From DASQPR01 sp963831705 (lineage in GTDB: Bacteria; Actinomycetota; Actinomycetes; Mycobacteriales; Micromonosporaceae): 64,000 bases of DNA. The number at the start of each line of letters is the position of its first letter. Position 1 is the stretch's first letter. Both the position numbers and the translations under genes were made by a program. The notes under the pieces were generated by a model. It was not told where the DNA came from. It ran no database searches and saw only the letters and a program-made list of their open reading frames with translations. The stretch covers positions 1,054,001-1,118,000 of the forward strand of contig CAWHRE010000010.1 in NCBI GenBank assembly GCA_963831705.1. The letters are read 5' to 3'. Shown piece after piece: positions 54,131 to 61,683 of the stretch.

Positions 54131-54877
54131 GAGCCGACCGCCTCCGATGTCAGCACGTCCGCTGGCGGCAACGCGGGAAGCGCGGTCAACGATGCCTTGC
54201 GGTGCTCGTGGAAGGACAGGATCTGCAGCTCGATCGCGAGGTCGACCTTGCGGACATCGACGCCGTCCGGGACCGAAAGCACGCAGGGGGCGAAGTTCAG
54301 GATGCTGGTGACGCCGCACGCGACCAGCTCGATCGACGACCGCCTGTGCGGCGGGCGCCGGGGTCGCGATCACCGCGATCGAGATCTCTTCGGTGGCGAC
54401 CACCTCGGCGAGATCATCGATGTGATGGACGGCAAGACCGTTGATCTTCTCGCCGATGCGATTGCGATCCGCGTCGAACAGCGCTGCGATCCGGAAGCCG
54501 CGACTCGCGAAGCCGGCGTACCCGGCGAGGGCGTGACCGAGATTACCCACACCGACGAGCGCCACGGAGCGGCGGATCGTAAGCCCGAGGACGTATTCGA
54601 TCTGCTCGATCAAGAGCGTGACGTCGTAGCCGACACCGCGGGTGCCGTACGAACCGAGGTGCGAAAGGTCCTTGCGCAGCTTCGCCGAGTTCAGTCCGGC
54701 TGCGCCGGCGAGACCCTCGCTGGACACGGTGTCGTGACCGGCCTCGGCGAGGTTGTGCAGCGCGCGCAGGTATTCGGGAAGGCGCGCGACCGTCGCTTCG
54801 GGCAGGTCGGGAAAGACCGTCAACCGGCCCGGTGCCTGCGGTTCATCACCGGATGCTCCGCTGCGCTGCTGACTCAT
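54127..54877 (-). pseudogene. rex: Redox-sensing repressor Rex, one frameshift
   Basis: NADH/NAD+-responsive repressor. ATG 54877; winged-helix domain with VSSEGLAGAAGLNSAKLRKD and LSHLGSYGTRGVGYDV; Rossmann motif VALVGVGNLGHALAGYAGF; AALFDADRNRIGEKINGLAV. After AAQAVVDR one extra base near 54333 shifts the frame. The correct continuation LVACGVTSILNFAPCVLSVP and VDLAIELQILSFHEHRKAS runs to the stop at 54127. A Rex operator lies in its own promoter. With the base removed it is a normal 249-aa Rex. Confidence 0.92.
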
Positions 54878-55012
54878 CTGACTCCGTGGAAGGAAACGAA
54901 TCGGGTTGATCCAATTCGGGGTTCGCTGACTCGGCGTAACCAGTAACCGCGACATCGCCATCCCGACGCACAGCCGGTCACCGTCCGTGCTATCAGTGCT
55001 CGTCGCAGTCAC

Positions 55013-55041
55013 AGAGTAGGCGCTTGTGAACGCGTGCACAA
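55013..55041 (-). promoter_or_regulatory. rex promoter overlapped by a Rex operator
   Basis: TTGTGAACGCGTGCACAA (55024-55041) matches the known actinobacterial Rex site TTGTGAACGCGTTCACAA at 17 of 18 positions. On the minus strand a -35 TTGTGC (inside the operator) and a -10 TACTCT (55013-55018) have a 17-bp spacer. Binding of Rex would block the promoter, so the rex-hemACDB operon is probably autoregulated by redox state. Confidence 0.8.
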
Positions 55042-55255
55042 ATCGCGATCTTGAAGCCATCGTCGCCTCTCCCGGCCCGGGCGGCCATCTCGCCGTGCCG
55101 TGCTGGCCAGCCGATAGTCGCCGGAGGAGGCTCAGACACCGGCTCACGGTCACGGCGGCCGGTTGATGAATACCGTTCGGCGATTATCACTCAATCTGAA
55201 CTAAGTGCGCCAGTTGCTCTTAACCGACGCGCCGGTATATATGAGCCATAGGCGG

Positions 55256-55343
55256 AAGATTCGAGATCTTGGAGAGTCAAGGGCCTCAAAACCGCATGAT
55301 CACAGCGGTACGCCGCCACTCGCACCAAGATTCGCGATCTTGG
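55256..55343. repeat. Two related palindromes AAGATTCGnGATCTTGG
   Basis: AAGAT-TCGAG-ATCTTGG at 55256-55272 and CCAAGAT-TCGCG-ATCTTGG at 55325-55343; a related half (TCGCGATCTTG) lies near 55044. The second is a perfect 7-bp inverted repeat. They sit in the ~490-bp gap between the rex promoter and the histidine kinase and could be regulator sites or dispersed repeats. Confidence 0.5.
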
Positions 55344-55351
55344 CGGCCGCG

Positions 55352-55414
55352 GCCCCGAAAGCATGCTGCCGCGCCCCGAAAGCATGCTGCCGCGCCCCGA
55401 AAGCATGCAGCCGC
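55352..55414. repeat. Tandem repeat, three 21-bp units
   Basis: Three contiguous copies of GCCCCGAAAGCATGCTGCCGC (last copy with GCATGCAG) and the start of a fourth. Each unit contains the palindrome GCATGC. Intergenic, about 115 bp upstream of the histidine kinase start. Confidence 0.85.
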
Positions 55415-55530
55415 GCCCGAAATTATTGGGTACGACGCCGTAAAGATCGGGCGCCGCTCCGGCTAGCCCTACCGTGGATCCTCGGGTCTATCGGCTGGGA
55501 CCGGAGCCGTGGATCTGGGAGGTTGATTCC

Positions 55531-56805
55531 ATGGAACCCCGCAGCTCCTTCGGCCGCATGATCCGCCAGGTCGGCGCGGACACCGGCTATAACCTGATCG
55601 GCCTCGTCATGGCCGTGGTGTCGTTCACCCTGATGATCACCGGCATCGCACTCGGCGTCAGCCTGGCGCTGCTGTTCGTCGGCCTGCCCATCCTGGCATT
55701 CACGCTGATCGTGGCGCGCGGCCTCGGCGACCTGCACCGGGTCAGCCTACGAAGCGTCGTACGGCGGCCATCGCCTCGGCCGATCTACCCGTCGGCACCG
55801 GCCGGCGCGGGATGGTTTCGGCGCATGATCAACCCGTTGACGAACGGCCAATCCTGGTTGGACGTGGCCGCTGGAATTCTCGACCTACCGTTCGCGATCT
55901 TTGCGTTCGTGGTGACCGTGACCTGGTGGTCGGGTGCGCTTGGCGGCGTCACGTACGGCCTGTGGCAGTGGAGCCTTCCGGATAATCAAGACCCGGACAA
56001 CAAGACGCTCGCCCAACTGCTCGGCTTCGGCGACAGTCGCGCCGCGACGATCACCGTGTACGAGGTGGCCGGCCTCATCTTCCTGATCACGCTGCCGATC
56101 GTGGTACGGCTGTCCGCCCTGGCACGGGCATACGTGGCACGATCCATGCTCTGTGGCGTCGCGGAATTGCGCCAGCAGATCACCGGACTCCAGGAGCAGA
56201 AGCAGGCGGCCGTGTCGGCCGAAACCACCGCGTTGCGCCGGCTCGAGCGCGACATCCACGACGGTCCTCAGCAACGACTCGTACGGCTGGCGATGGACCT
56301 CGGCCGCGCACGCCAGCAGATCGACATCGACCCGGCCGCGGCCCGGGCCACGATCGAGGAGGCGCTCGGACAGACGCGCGAGACGCTCGATGAGCTTCGG
56401 GCGCTGTCCCGAGGCATCGCGCCCCCGATCCTGACCGATCGCGGCCTGCCCAGTGCACTGGCCGCGCTGGCCGTACGCTCGCCGGTCCCGGTCGACCTGG
56501 CCATCGATCCGGCTCTCGGCCGGCTGGATGCAGGCATCGAGTCGACCGCGTACTTCGTGGTGGCCGAGGCGCTCACGAACATCGCCAAACACAGCCACGC
56601 CGAGCAGTGCACGATCACGCTGGCGCAAGCGTCCGGACTGATCGGCATCGCGATTCTGGACGACGGCGTCGGCGGCGCCAGCGTCGCCAAGGGGCACGGA
56701 CTGGCGGGCCTGACGGATCGGGTTCGCGCGGCGGGTGGCACGCTGCGCATAACGAGCCCGATCGGCGGGCCCACCGAAATCCTCGTGGAGTTGCCGTGCG
56801 GGTAA
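55531..56805 (+). CDS. Two-component sensor histidine kinase (HisKA_3 / NarL-partner type)
   Basis: 424 aa from ATG 55531, with GGGAGGTTGATTCC upstream. An N-terminal putative sensor region (~1-215) has two pairs of membrane helices (GLVMAVVSFTLMITGIALGV; IFAFVVTVTWWSGAL; VAGLIFLITLPIVV). The phosphoacceptor His is in RLERDIHDGPQQRLVRLAMD; the ATPase domain has EALTNIAKHSHA, LDDGVGGA and GHGLAGLTDRVRAAGG. Stimulus unknown, probably envelope-related. Overlaps the response-regulator gene by 10 nt. Confidence 0.94.
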   Translation: MEPRSSFGRMIRQVGADTGYNLIGLVMAVVSFTLMITGIALGVSLALLFVGLPILAFTLIVARGLGDLHRVSLRSVVRRPSPRPIYPSAPAGAGWFRRMINPLTNGQSWLDVAAGILDLPFAIFAFVVTVTWWSGALGGVTYGLWQWSLPDNQDPDNKTLAQLLGFGDSRAATITVYEVAGLIFLITLPIVVRLSALARAYVARSMLCGVAELRQQITGLQEQKQAAVSAETTALRRLERDIHDGPQQRLVRLAMDLGRARQQIDIDPAAARATIEEALGQTRETLDELRALSRGIAPPILTDRGLPSALAALAVRSPVPVDLAIDPALGRLDAGIESTAYFVVAEALTNIAKHSHAEQCTITLAQASGLIGIAILDDGVGGASVAKGHGLAGLTDRVRAAGGTLRITSPIGGPTEILVELPCG

Positions 56806-57443
56806 TCGTGGCCGACGACGCCGTACTGCTGCGCGAAGGTTTGGTTCGACTGCTCGTCGAGAACGGACACGACGTCGTCGCGGCGGTCGGCGACGGACCG
56901 TCGTTTGTGGACGCGGTCCTGAAACACCGCCCGGACGTGTCGATCGTGGACGTCCGGATGCCCCCGTCACACACCGACGAAGGGCTGCGCGCCGCGGTCG
57001 AGGCCCGACGGCTGGTGCCGAAGACCCCGGTGCTCGTCCTGTCGCAGTACGTCGAGGTCAGCTACGCCGACGATTTGCTGGCCGATCGGGCCGGCGCGGT
57101 CGGCTACCTGCTGAAAGACCGGGTGGCCGACGTGGCCGAATTCCTCGACAACCTGGCCCGGGTGGCCGACGGCGGCACGGTGCTCGACCCGGAGGTGGTT
57201 GGCCAGTTGGTCGTACGGCGAGGGCGTGTCCCGCTGGACTCGCTGACCACACGCGAGCGTGAGGTGCTGAGCCTGATGGCCGAGGGCCGATCGAACGGCG
57301 CGATCGCGCGGGCGCTCGTGGTGACCGATGGCGCGGTCGAGAAACACGTGAAGAACATCTTCACGAAGCTCGACCTGGCGCCGGACGACGAGCAACACCG
57401 CCGAGTCCTGGCAGTGCTGACCTACCTACGCGGCCGAGGCTGA
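56796..57443 (+). CDS. Response regulator, NarL/LuxR family
   Basis: 215 aa from GTG 56796. Receiver domain VRVIVADDAVLLREGLVRLL with acidic pair and phosphoacceptor Asp in PDVSIVDVRMPP; C-terminal LuxR helix-turn-helix LTTREREVLSLMAEGRSNGA followed by VVTDGAVEKHVKNIFTKLDL. Cognate to the overlapping kinase. Its 3' end overlaps the convergent HAD gene by 18 nt. Confidence 0.95.
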   Translation: MRVIVADDAVLLREGLVRLLVENGHDVVAAVGDGPSFVDAVLKHRPDVSIVDVRMPPSHTDEGLRAAVEARRLVPKTPVLVLSQYVEVSYADDLLADRAGAVGYLLKDRVADVAEFLDNLARVADGGTVLDPEVVGQLVVRRGRVPLDSLTTREREVLSLMAEGRSNGAIARALVVTDGAVEKHVKNIFTKLDLAPDDEQHRRVLAVLTYLRGRG

Positions 57444-58085
57444 CTCGGTCGCGGATTCGGTGACGAGCGCGAGCGCATCGGCCAGCGAGTCGACCACCGG
57501 CACACCGGCGGTACGCAGTTTTGCCGGGTCGGTGAGGCCGCCGCTGTAGAGGATGCAGTCGGCGCCGACCGATGCGGCCGCGACGGCGTCGTCGACGGCG
57601 TCACCGATCAGCACGCAGTCGCTGCCGCGCAGGCCGAGCGCCTCGATGTGCGCGGCGAGATGCGGCGCCTTCGAGCCGCCGCCGACCGTGGCGCGCAGGC
57701 CGTCGATCCGGACGAAGTAGCCGGTCAGAGCGTACAGATCAACCGTCGGCACGAGTCGCTCGTGGAACCACATGGACAGCAGCGACTGCGGCCCGGTCCA
57801 CGAGGTCAGTGCGTCCACCGCGCCGGACGTGAGCGGGCAAGACGGCAGCAGCCGGTCGTACTCGCCGTGATATCCGATTTCGATCTTCTCGAAGTCTTCC
57901 GGCGGCAGTTCGCGGCCGAGCACCGCGCTGTAGTAGCGCTCGACCGGCCGGACGAAGTCACGGCGGTGCTCGTCGAGCGTCACCGGGCCGCCACCGAATG
58001 CGGCCAATGCGTGATTCGTCGCGTCGACTACGAGGTGAGTGTCGTTCAGCAGTGTGCCGTTCCAGTCCCAGATTAGGTGTTTCAT
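57426..58085 (-). CDS. HAD superfamily phosphatase
   Basis: 219 aa from ATG 58085 (MKHLIWDWNGTLLNDTHLVV); a TTG nine nt upstream is also in frame. Motif I is DWNGTLLND; motif II S in LLSMW; motif III Lys in GGGSKAPHLAAH; motif IV IGDAVDDAVAAASVGADCIL. A cap domain of about 80 residues follows motif I. Phosphoglycolate-phosphatase-like, substrate not known. Confidence 0.88.
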   Translation of the reverse strand: MKHLIWDWNGTLLNDTHLVVDATNHALAAFGGGPVTLDEHRRDFVRPVERYYSAVLGRELPPEDFEKIEIGYHGEYDRLLPSCPLTSGAVDALTSWTGPQSLLSMWFHERLVPTVDLYALTGYFVRIDGLRATVGGGSKAPHLAAHIEALGLRGSDCVLIGDAVDDAVAAASVGADCILYSGGLTDPAKLRTAGVPVVDSLADALALVTESATESASAA

Positions 58086-58106
58086 CAGGGCCAAGTTTAC
58101 GGGTGG

Positions 58107-58362
58107 CTACTGCTGATGTCCGTGACTGAGGTCACGGCGCAGCCGGTCCTCCTCCACCCGGAAGTAGCCGTGCATACGGCCGTCCAGCATGATCACCGGG
58201 ACCATCTCGCCGTACTCGTTCGTCAACTCCGGGTCCGCAATCGATGTCCACGTCGACCCAGCCGGCGCCGGTCTCGTCCGAGATCCGCGCGACCGCTTCC
58301 TTCGCCACGTCACAGAGGTGGCAGCCGGATTTTGAGTACACGGTGATCCGGGGTTCAGGCAT
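58107..58362 (-). pseudogene. Glutaredoxin-like thiol protein, one frameshift
   Basis: ATG 58362 (MPEPRITVYSKSGCHLCDVA): CxxC-type motif CHLC at the end of the first strand. After WVDVDID the frame shifts near 58238, where an extra T in GATTGCGG would explain it. The right continuation ADPELTNEYGEMVPVIMLDG and the cis-Pro in MVPVI lead to the stop at 58107. Without the extra base it is an 84-aa glutaredoxin/DUF836-type protein. A glutaredoxin gene near bldN and rex is conserved in actinobacteria. The start overlaps the acyl-CoA ligase stop. Confidence 0.85.
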
Positions 58363-59941
58363 GAAGAGTAGCCTTTCGCACTTTGCCGGTCGCCGAATGC
58401 GGCAGGTCCGAGCGGAACTCGACGGCCGTCGGGCATTTGAAGCGGGCCAGGTTGCGCCGGCAGTGTCCGAGCAGATCCTCCACCGCGACCGGCGCGGTCG
58501 TGACGACGAACGCCTTCACCGACTGTCCGGTGTACGGATTCAGCACGCCGACGACGGCCGCCTCGCGTACCGCCGGATGCGCCGTCAGCACCTTTTCGAC
58601 TTCGGCCGGGTAGACGTTGAATCCGTTCACGATGATGAGTTCGTGCAGCCGATCGACCAGGAAGAGGTCGCCGTCGGCATCCGCGTACGCGACGTCGCCG
58701 GTCGCCCACCATCCGTCCGGGTCCGGGCCGTCCGCACCGGTTGGCCAGTAGCCGGAAAAGAGATTGTCACCGCGAACCACGACCTCGCCTGGGTCGGAGC
58801 CGGGCGAGCCTTCGAGGTCGTCGAATCCCGCCAAGTCGTCCGACCCCGCCGGGTCGCCGACGCCACCGGTGACCGTCCGCCAAACGTCTTCGCCGGCGGC
58901 GTTGACGAGACGCAGGTCGACGCCCGGGATCGCGCGACCGACCGAGCCCACCTTCGGCACCGGGCTGGCGAGCATCGTCGTGAGCACCGGTGCGGATTCG
59001 GTCAGCCCGTACCCGTTGATCAGAACTTGGCCGGTGACCGCCCGGAACGCGCCCGCGGTGCTCGCGGAAAGCGGGGCCGCGCCGCTGATCGACAGGCGCG
59101 TGCGGGCGAATCCGCGCGCGAAGTCCGGCAGCAGCGACCAGGCCAGAAACATGGTCGGCACGCCCAGCACGACGGTGACGTCGTCATCACCGATGATCCG
59201 CAGCGTTTCGCTCGGATCGAACTCCTCGACCAGCACCCCGGTCGCGCCGTGATAGACGACCGCGCCGAGCCCGGAATTCAGCCCGTACGCGTGGAACAGC
59301 GGGACCGACAGCAGCACGACGTCGTTCTCGACCACCACCGGCGGGGCGATCGCCGCGAGCTGGACATGGTTCGCGAGCAGCGCCCGATGGGAAAGCATCG
59401 CGCCCTTCGGACGGCCGAGGCTGCCCGACGTGAAGAGCAGAAGCGCGAGGTTGTCGCCGCCGGCCACGTCGAGCACCGGCTCGCCGTCGAGCGCAAGGTC
59501 GGAGAGATCGACCCCCAAGGTGTACGTGCGGCCAGGCCCCACGCCCACCGTCTCGTGCACGTCGGTCGTCGCGATCAGCACCCGCGCACCGGATTCGTCC
59601 AACAGCTCACTGAATTCCCGCGCCGTGTACGCCGGATTGAGCGGCACCGCCACCATCCCGGCCCGCAACGTGGCGAGGTAGACGGCCGCGAACTCCACCG
59701 TGTTCGGTAACGCGATCGCGATTCGCGCCGGATATTCGTCCGCGACCGGATGCAGCGACAACAGGCCCCGCGCGTACGCGTCCACCATCGCATCGAACTC
59801 GGCCCAGGTCAGCGCCTGATTCTGCCATCGCAGTGCGGTTCGACCGCCGAATGCGTTGGCATTGCGGCGCACCAGCGCGGCGAGGTTCGTGCCCGGCGAC
59901 GCGCCGGACAGCTCAGACAAGGCGGACCACATGGCGGGCAC
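58355..59941 (-). CDS. AMP-dependent acyl-CoA synthetase/ligase
   Basis: 528 aa, ANL superfamily. P-loop LLLFTSGSLGRPKGAMLSHR; adenine-binding INGYGLTESAP; WWATGDVAYADADGDLFLVD and hinge DRLHELIIVNGFNVYPAEVE; C-terminal catalytic Lys in SATGKVRKATLHA. Activates a carboxylic acid, probably a medium- or long-chain fatty acid, as CoA thioester; the substrate cannot be set from sequence. Between motif blocks a Gly/Asp-rich insertion (about residues 365-390) is unusual but in frame. Confidence 0.93.
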   Translation of the reverse strand: MPAMWSALSELSGASPGTNLAALVRRNANAFGGRTALRWQNQALTWAEFDAMVDAYARGLLSLHPVADEYPARIAIALPNTVEFAAVYLATLRAGMVAVPLNPAYTAREFSELLDESGARVLIATTDVHETVGVGPGRTYTLGVDLSDLALDGEPVLDVAGGDNLALLLFTSGSLGRPKGAMLSHRALLANHVQLAAIAPPVVVENDVVLLSVPLFHAYGLNSGLGAVVYHGATGVLVEEFDPSETLRIIGDDDVTVVLGVPTMFLAWSLLPDFARGFARTRLSISGAAPLSASTAGAFRAVTGQVLINGYGLTESAPVLTTMLASPVPKVGSVGRAIPGVDLRLVNAAGEDVWRTVTGGVGDPAGSDDLAGFDDLEGSPGSDPGEVVVRGDNLFSGYWPTGADGPDPDGWWATGDVAYADADGDLFLVDRLHELIIVNGFNVYPAEVEKVLTAHPAVREAAVVGVLNPYTGQSVKAFVVTTAPVAVEDLLGHCRRNLARFKCPTAVEFRSDLPHSATGKVRKATLHA

Positions 59942-60341
59942 GGACTCAATCTTTCATATCGCTTCGGATCTGCCCAAGGGGCCGGGGCAAACGCTAGACA
60001 TGCTCTCACTGCGGAGAGTCATCGGCGTGTCGCGCAACGTCAGCCTTTCGGGTTGAAACTGAACGACCTAACGCGGTGCATTGTCCGTTTCCGGACATGT
60101 GAATCCGTCTCATTGGCACCCACTGATGCGCCGGATTTCCCTGCATGGTGACCGTTTCCCCGCTTGGGCACGCAGCGGATTGGACCGGACACTATGTGCG
60201 ACACCCACCAGCGATGTCGGGAAATACTTTCTGCCTGAATAAAGGGACTTTCCACACGCGGGTGACGTTGGCCCTATCATCGCTTGGGTCAGCTCATCCG
60301 TTTTGGCGTGAGAAGACACCCCTCACCCGGAGGAGGCGGCA
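59942..60341. other. Intergenic region upstream of the bldN unit
   Basis: 400 bp between divergent genes without a convincing gene; locally lower in G+C than the coding sequence. It must hold the promoters of the ligase and the bldN unit. A TATCAT hexamer near 60281 is a possible -10, but no well-spaced -35 was found, so no promoter is called. Confidence 0.5.
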
Positions 60342-60485
60342 GTGCCCGGTAAAGCACGGCGATTCCACCTCGATGCAGTAAGTCGCATTCGCCCGCAGCG
60401 ATATCAGCTGACCGGTGCCGAAGCGACGTTCGGCATCACGTCCCCACCGGCGTTCCACCGAGCGCGGATGGACGTGGTGGCGTGA
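60342..60485 (+). CDS. Small basic protein upstream of bldN
   Basis: 47 aa from GTG 60342, with a very strong ribosome-binding site (GGAGGAGG, 5 nt spacing). Reads M-PGKARRFHLDAVSRIRPQR, then YQLTGAEATFGITSPPAFHR, ending MDVVA. Its stop overlaps the GTG start of bldN (GTGA), so it may act as a leader peptide coupling translation of the sigma factor. No family recognised. Confidence 0.5.
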   Translation: MPGKARRFHLDAVSRIRPQRYQLTGAEATFGITSPPAFHRARMDVVA

Positions 60486-61456
60486 CCGGTTACCCACTGG
60501 CTGCCGGCCAGTACGACGGATGGAGTCCGCTCAGCCGCGAGGTCTTCGGCGCGCGTACGGCCCTCACCGAGGGTCTGCAGGCGCTGCGCCAGACGATCGC
60601 GGATCTGTTGCTGATGGACAGCATCGGTGTACGCGGCGAGGGGAGCAACTCCCGCACGCGCAACCGCCCGCACGGCAACGAGGCGCCGACGCGCCACATT
60701 CCGGCCGGCAACGTCAAACCGGTCGGCAGCGCGCGCGTCGCGGCACCCGGTCGCCAGCCGACGCCGGCCGACAGTCCTGAGCACATCGGAGCGGGTCCGG
60801 CGTCGATCGTGATCGATTCGCCATTGGTCGAGCCGCTCGAACCCGAGACCGGCACACCGACCGGCTTCCCGAGCCGCCCCGAGCCCGGCGACCCCGCCAA
60901 CGAGGTCTGGCAGCTCGTCGAGCGTGCCCAGAACGGCGACACCGAGGCGTTCGGGCTGATCTACGACCGGTACGTGGACACCGTGTTCCGGTTCATCTAC
61001 TTCCGGGTCGGCAACCGGCAACTCGCCGAGGACCTGACCTCGGACACGTTCCTGCGCGCGCTCAAGCGCATCGGCAGCTTCACCTGGCAGGGCCGCGACC
61101 TCGGCGCGTGGCTGGTCACGATCGCCCGCAACCTGGTCGCCGACCACTTCAAGTCCGGCCGCTACCGGCTCGAAGTGACCACCGGCGACGTGCTCGACGC
61201 CGACCGCGAGGATCGGGGGCCCGAGGGCAGCCCGGAGTCGGCCGTGGTCGACCACATCACCAACGTCACCCTGCTCACCGCGGTCAAGCAGCTCAACCCG
61301 GAGCAGCAGGAGTGCATCGTGCTGCGGTTCCTGCAGGGCTTCTCGGTCGCCGAGACGGCGCAGGCGATGGGCAAGAACGAAGGCGCGATCAAGGCTCTGC
61401 AGTACCGTGCCGTCCGGGCGCTGGCCCGGCTCCTGCCGGACGGATTCCAGCAATGA
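60482..61456 (+). CDS. bldN: ECF sigma factor, BldN type
   Basis: 324 aa. Region 2 begins near residue 140: DTEAFGLIYDRYVDTVFRF, NRQLAEDLTSDTFLRALKR and TWQGRDLGAWLVTIARNLVA; linker YRLEVTTGDVLDADRE; region 4 LNPEQQECIVLRFLQGFSVA with AMGKNEGAIKALQYRAVRAL. These match Streptomyces BldN closely. The ~140-residue N-terminal extension recalls the pro-sequence of BldN (~86 residues), but is longer. GTG start at 60482 inside the stop of the 47-aa gene. In Streptomyces BldN drives aerial mycelium genes and is held by RsbN. Confidence 0.92.
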   Translation: MTGYPLAAGQYDGWSPLSREVFGARTALTEGLQALRQTIADLLLMDSIGVRGEGSNSRTRNRPHGNEAPTRHIPAGNVKPVGSARVAAPGRQPTPADSPEHIGAGPASIVIDSPLVEPLEPETGTPTGFPSRPEPGDPANEVWQLVERAQNGDTEAFGLIYDRYVDTVFRFIYFRVGNRQLAEDLTSDTFLRALKRIGSFTWQGRDLGAWLVTIARNLVADHFKSGRYRLEVTTGDVLDADREDRGPEGSPESAVVDHITNVTLLTAVKQLNPEQQECIVLRFLQGFSVAETAQAMGKNEGAIKALQYRAVRALARLLPDGFQQ

Positions 61457-61683
61457 CCCTGATGTCCTTCCGATCGCAGTCCGTAACCAAAGCCCTTCCC
61501 GAAACGTTGTACGAGGTGCATCGGTCCGCGCAAAGGAGCGCACCGGCGCTGGCGACAGGCATCACCGTCGTCACCATGATGTCGTCGAGCATTGACCGCC
61601 CGTCATCGGTCGATACTCCGGCGAGCCTGGTCAGCCCTGGTGGCGACCGGGTCAGGACCTATGAAAGGGGGTGTGCGCAGTGA
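61453..61683 (+). CDS. Possible coupled small protein between bldN and the rsbN-like gene
   Basis: 76 aa open frame. ATG 61453 overlaps the bldN stop (ATGA) and the stop overlaps the GTG of the next gene (GTGA). It reads MTLMSFRSQSVTKALPETLY and later ATGITVVTMMSSSIDRPSSV. No domain recognised and no strong ribosome-binding site of its own. Double coupling is suggestive, but a chance open frame in GC-rich DNA is possible. Confidence 0.35.
   Translation: MTLMSFRSQSVTKALPETLYEVHRSAQRSAPALATGITVVTMMSSSIDRPSSVDTPASLVSPGGDRVRTYERGCAQ

Noticed and set aside
48300..54340. Programmed frameshifting in the hem genes
   Set aside because: Too many shifts at unrelated sites without slippery sequences or stimulatory structures; random insertions explain them better.
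55352..55414. Tandem 21-bp units as a CRISPR array
   Set aside because: Units are contiguous with no spacers and no cas genes nearby.
58244..59710. 488-aa plus-strand frame opposite the acyl-CoA ligase
   Set aside because: Antisense shadow of a strongly conserved enzyme, no domain recognisable.
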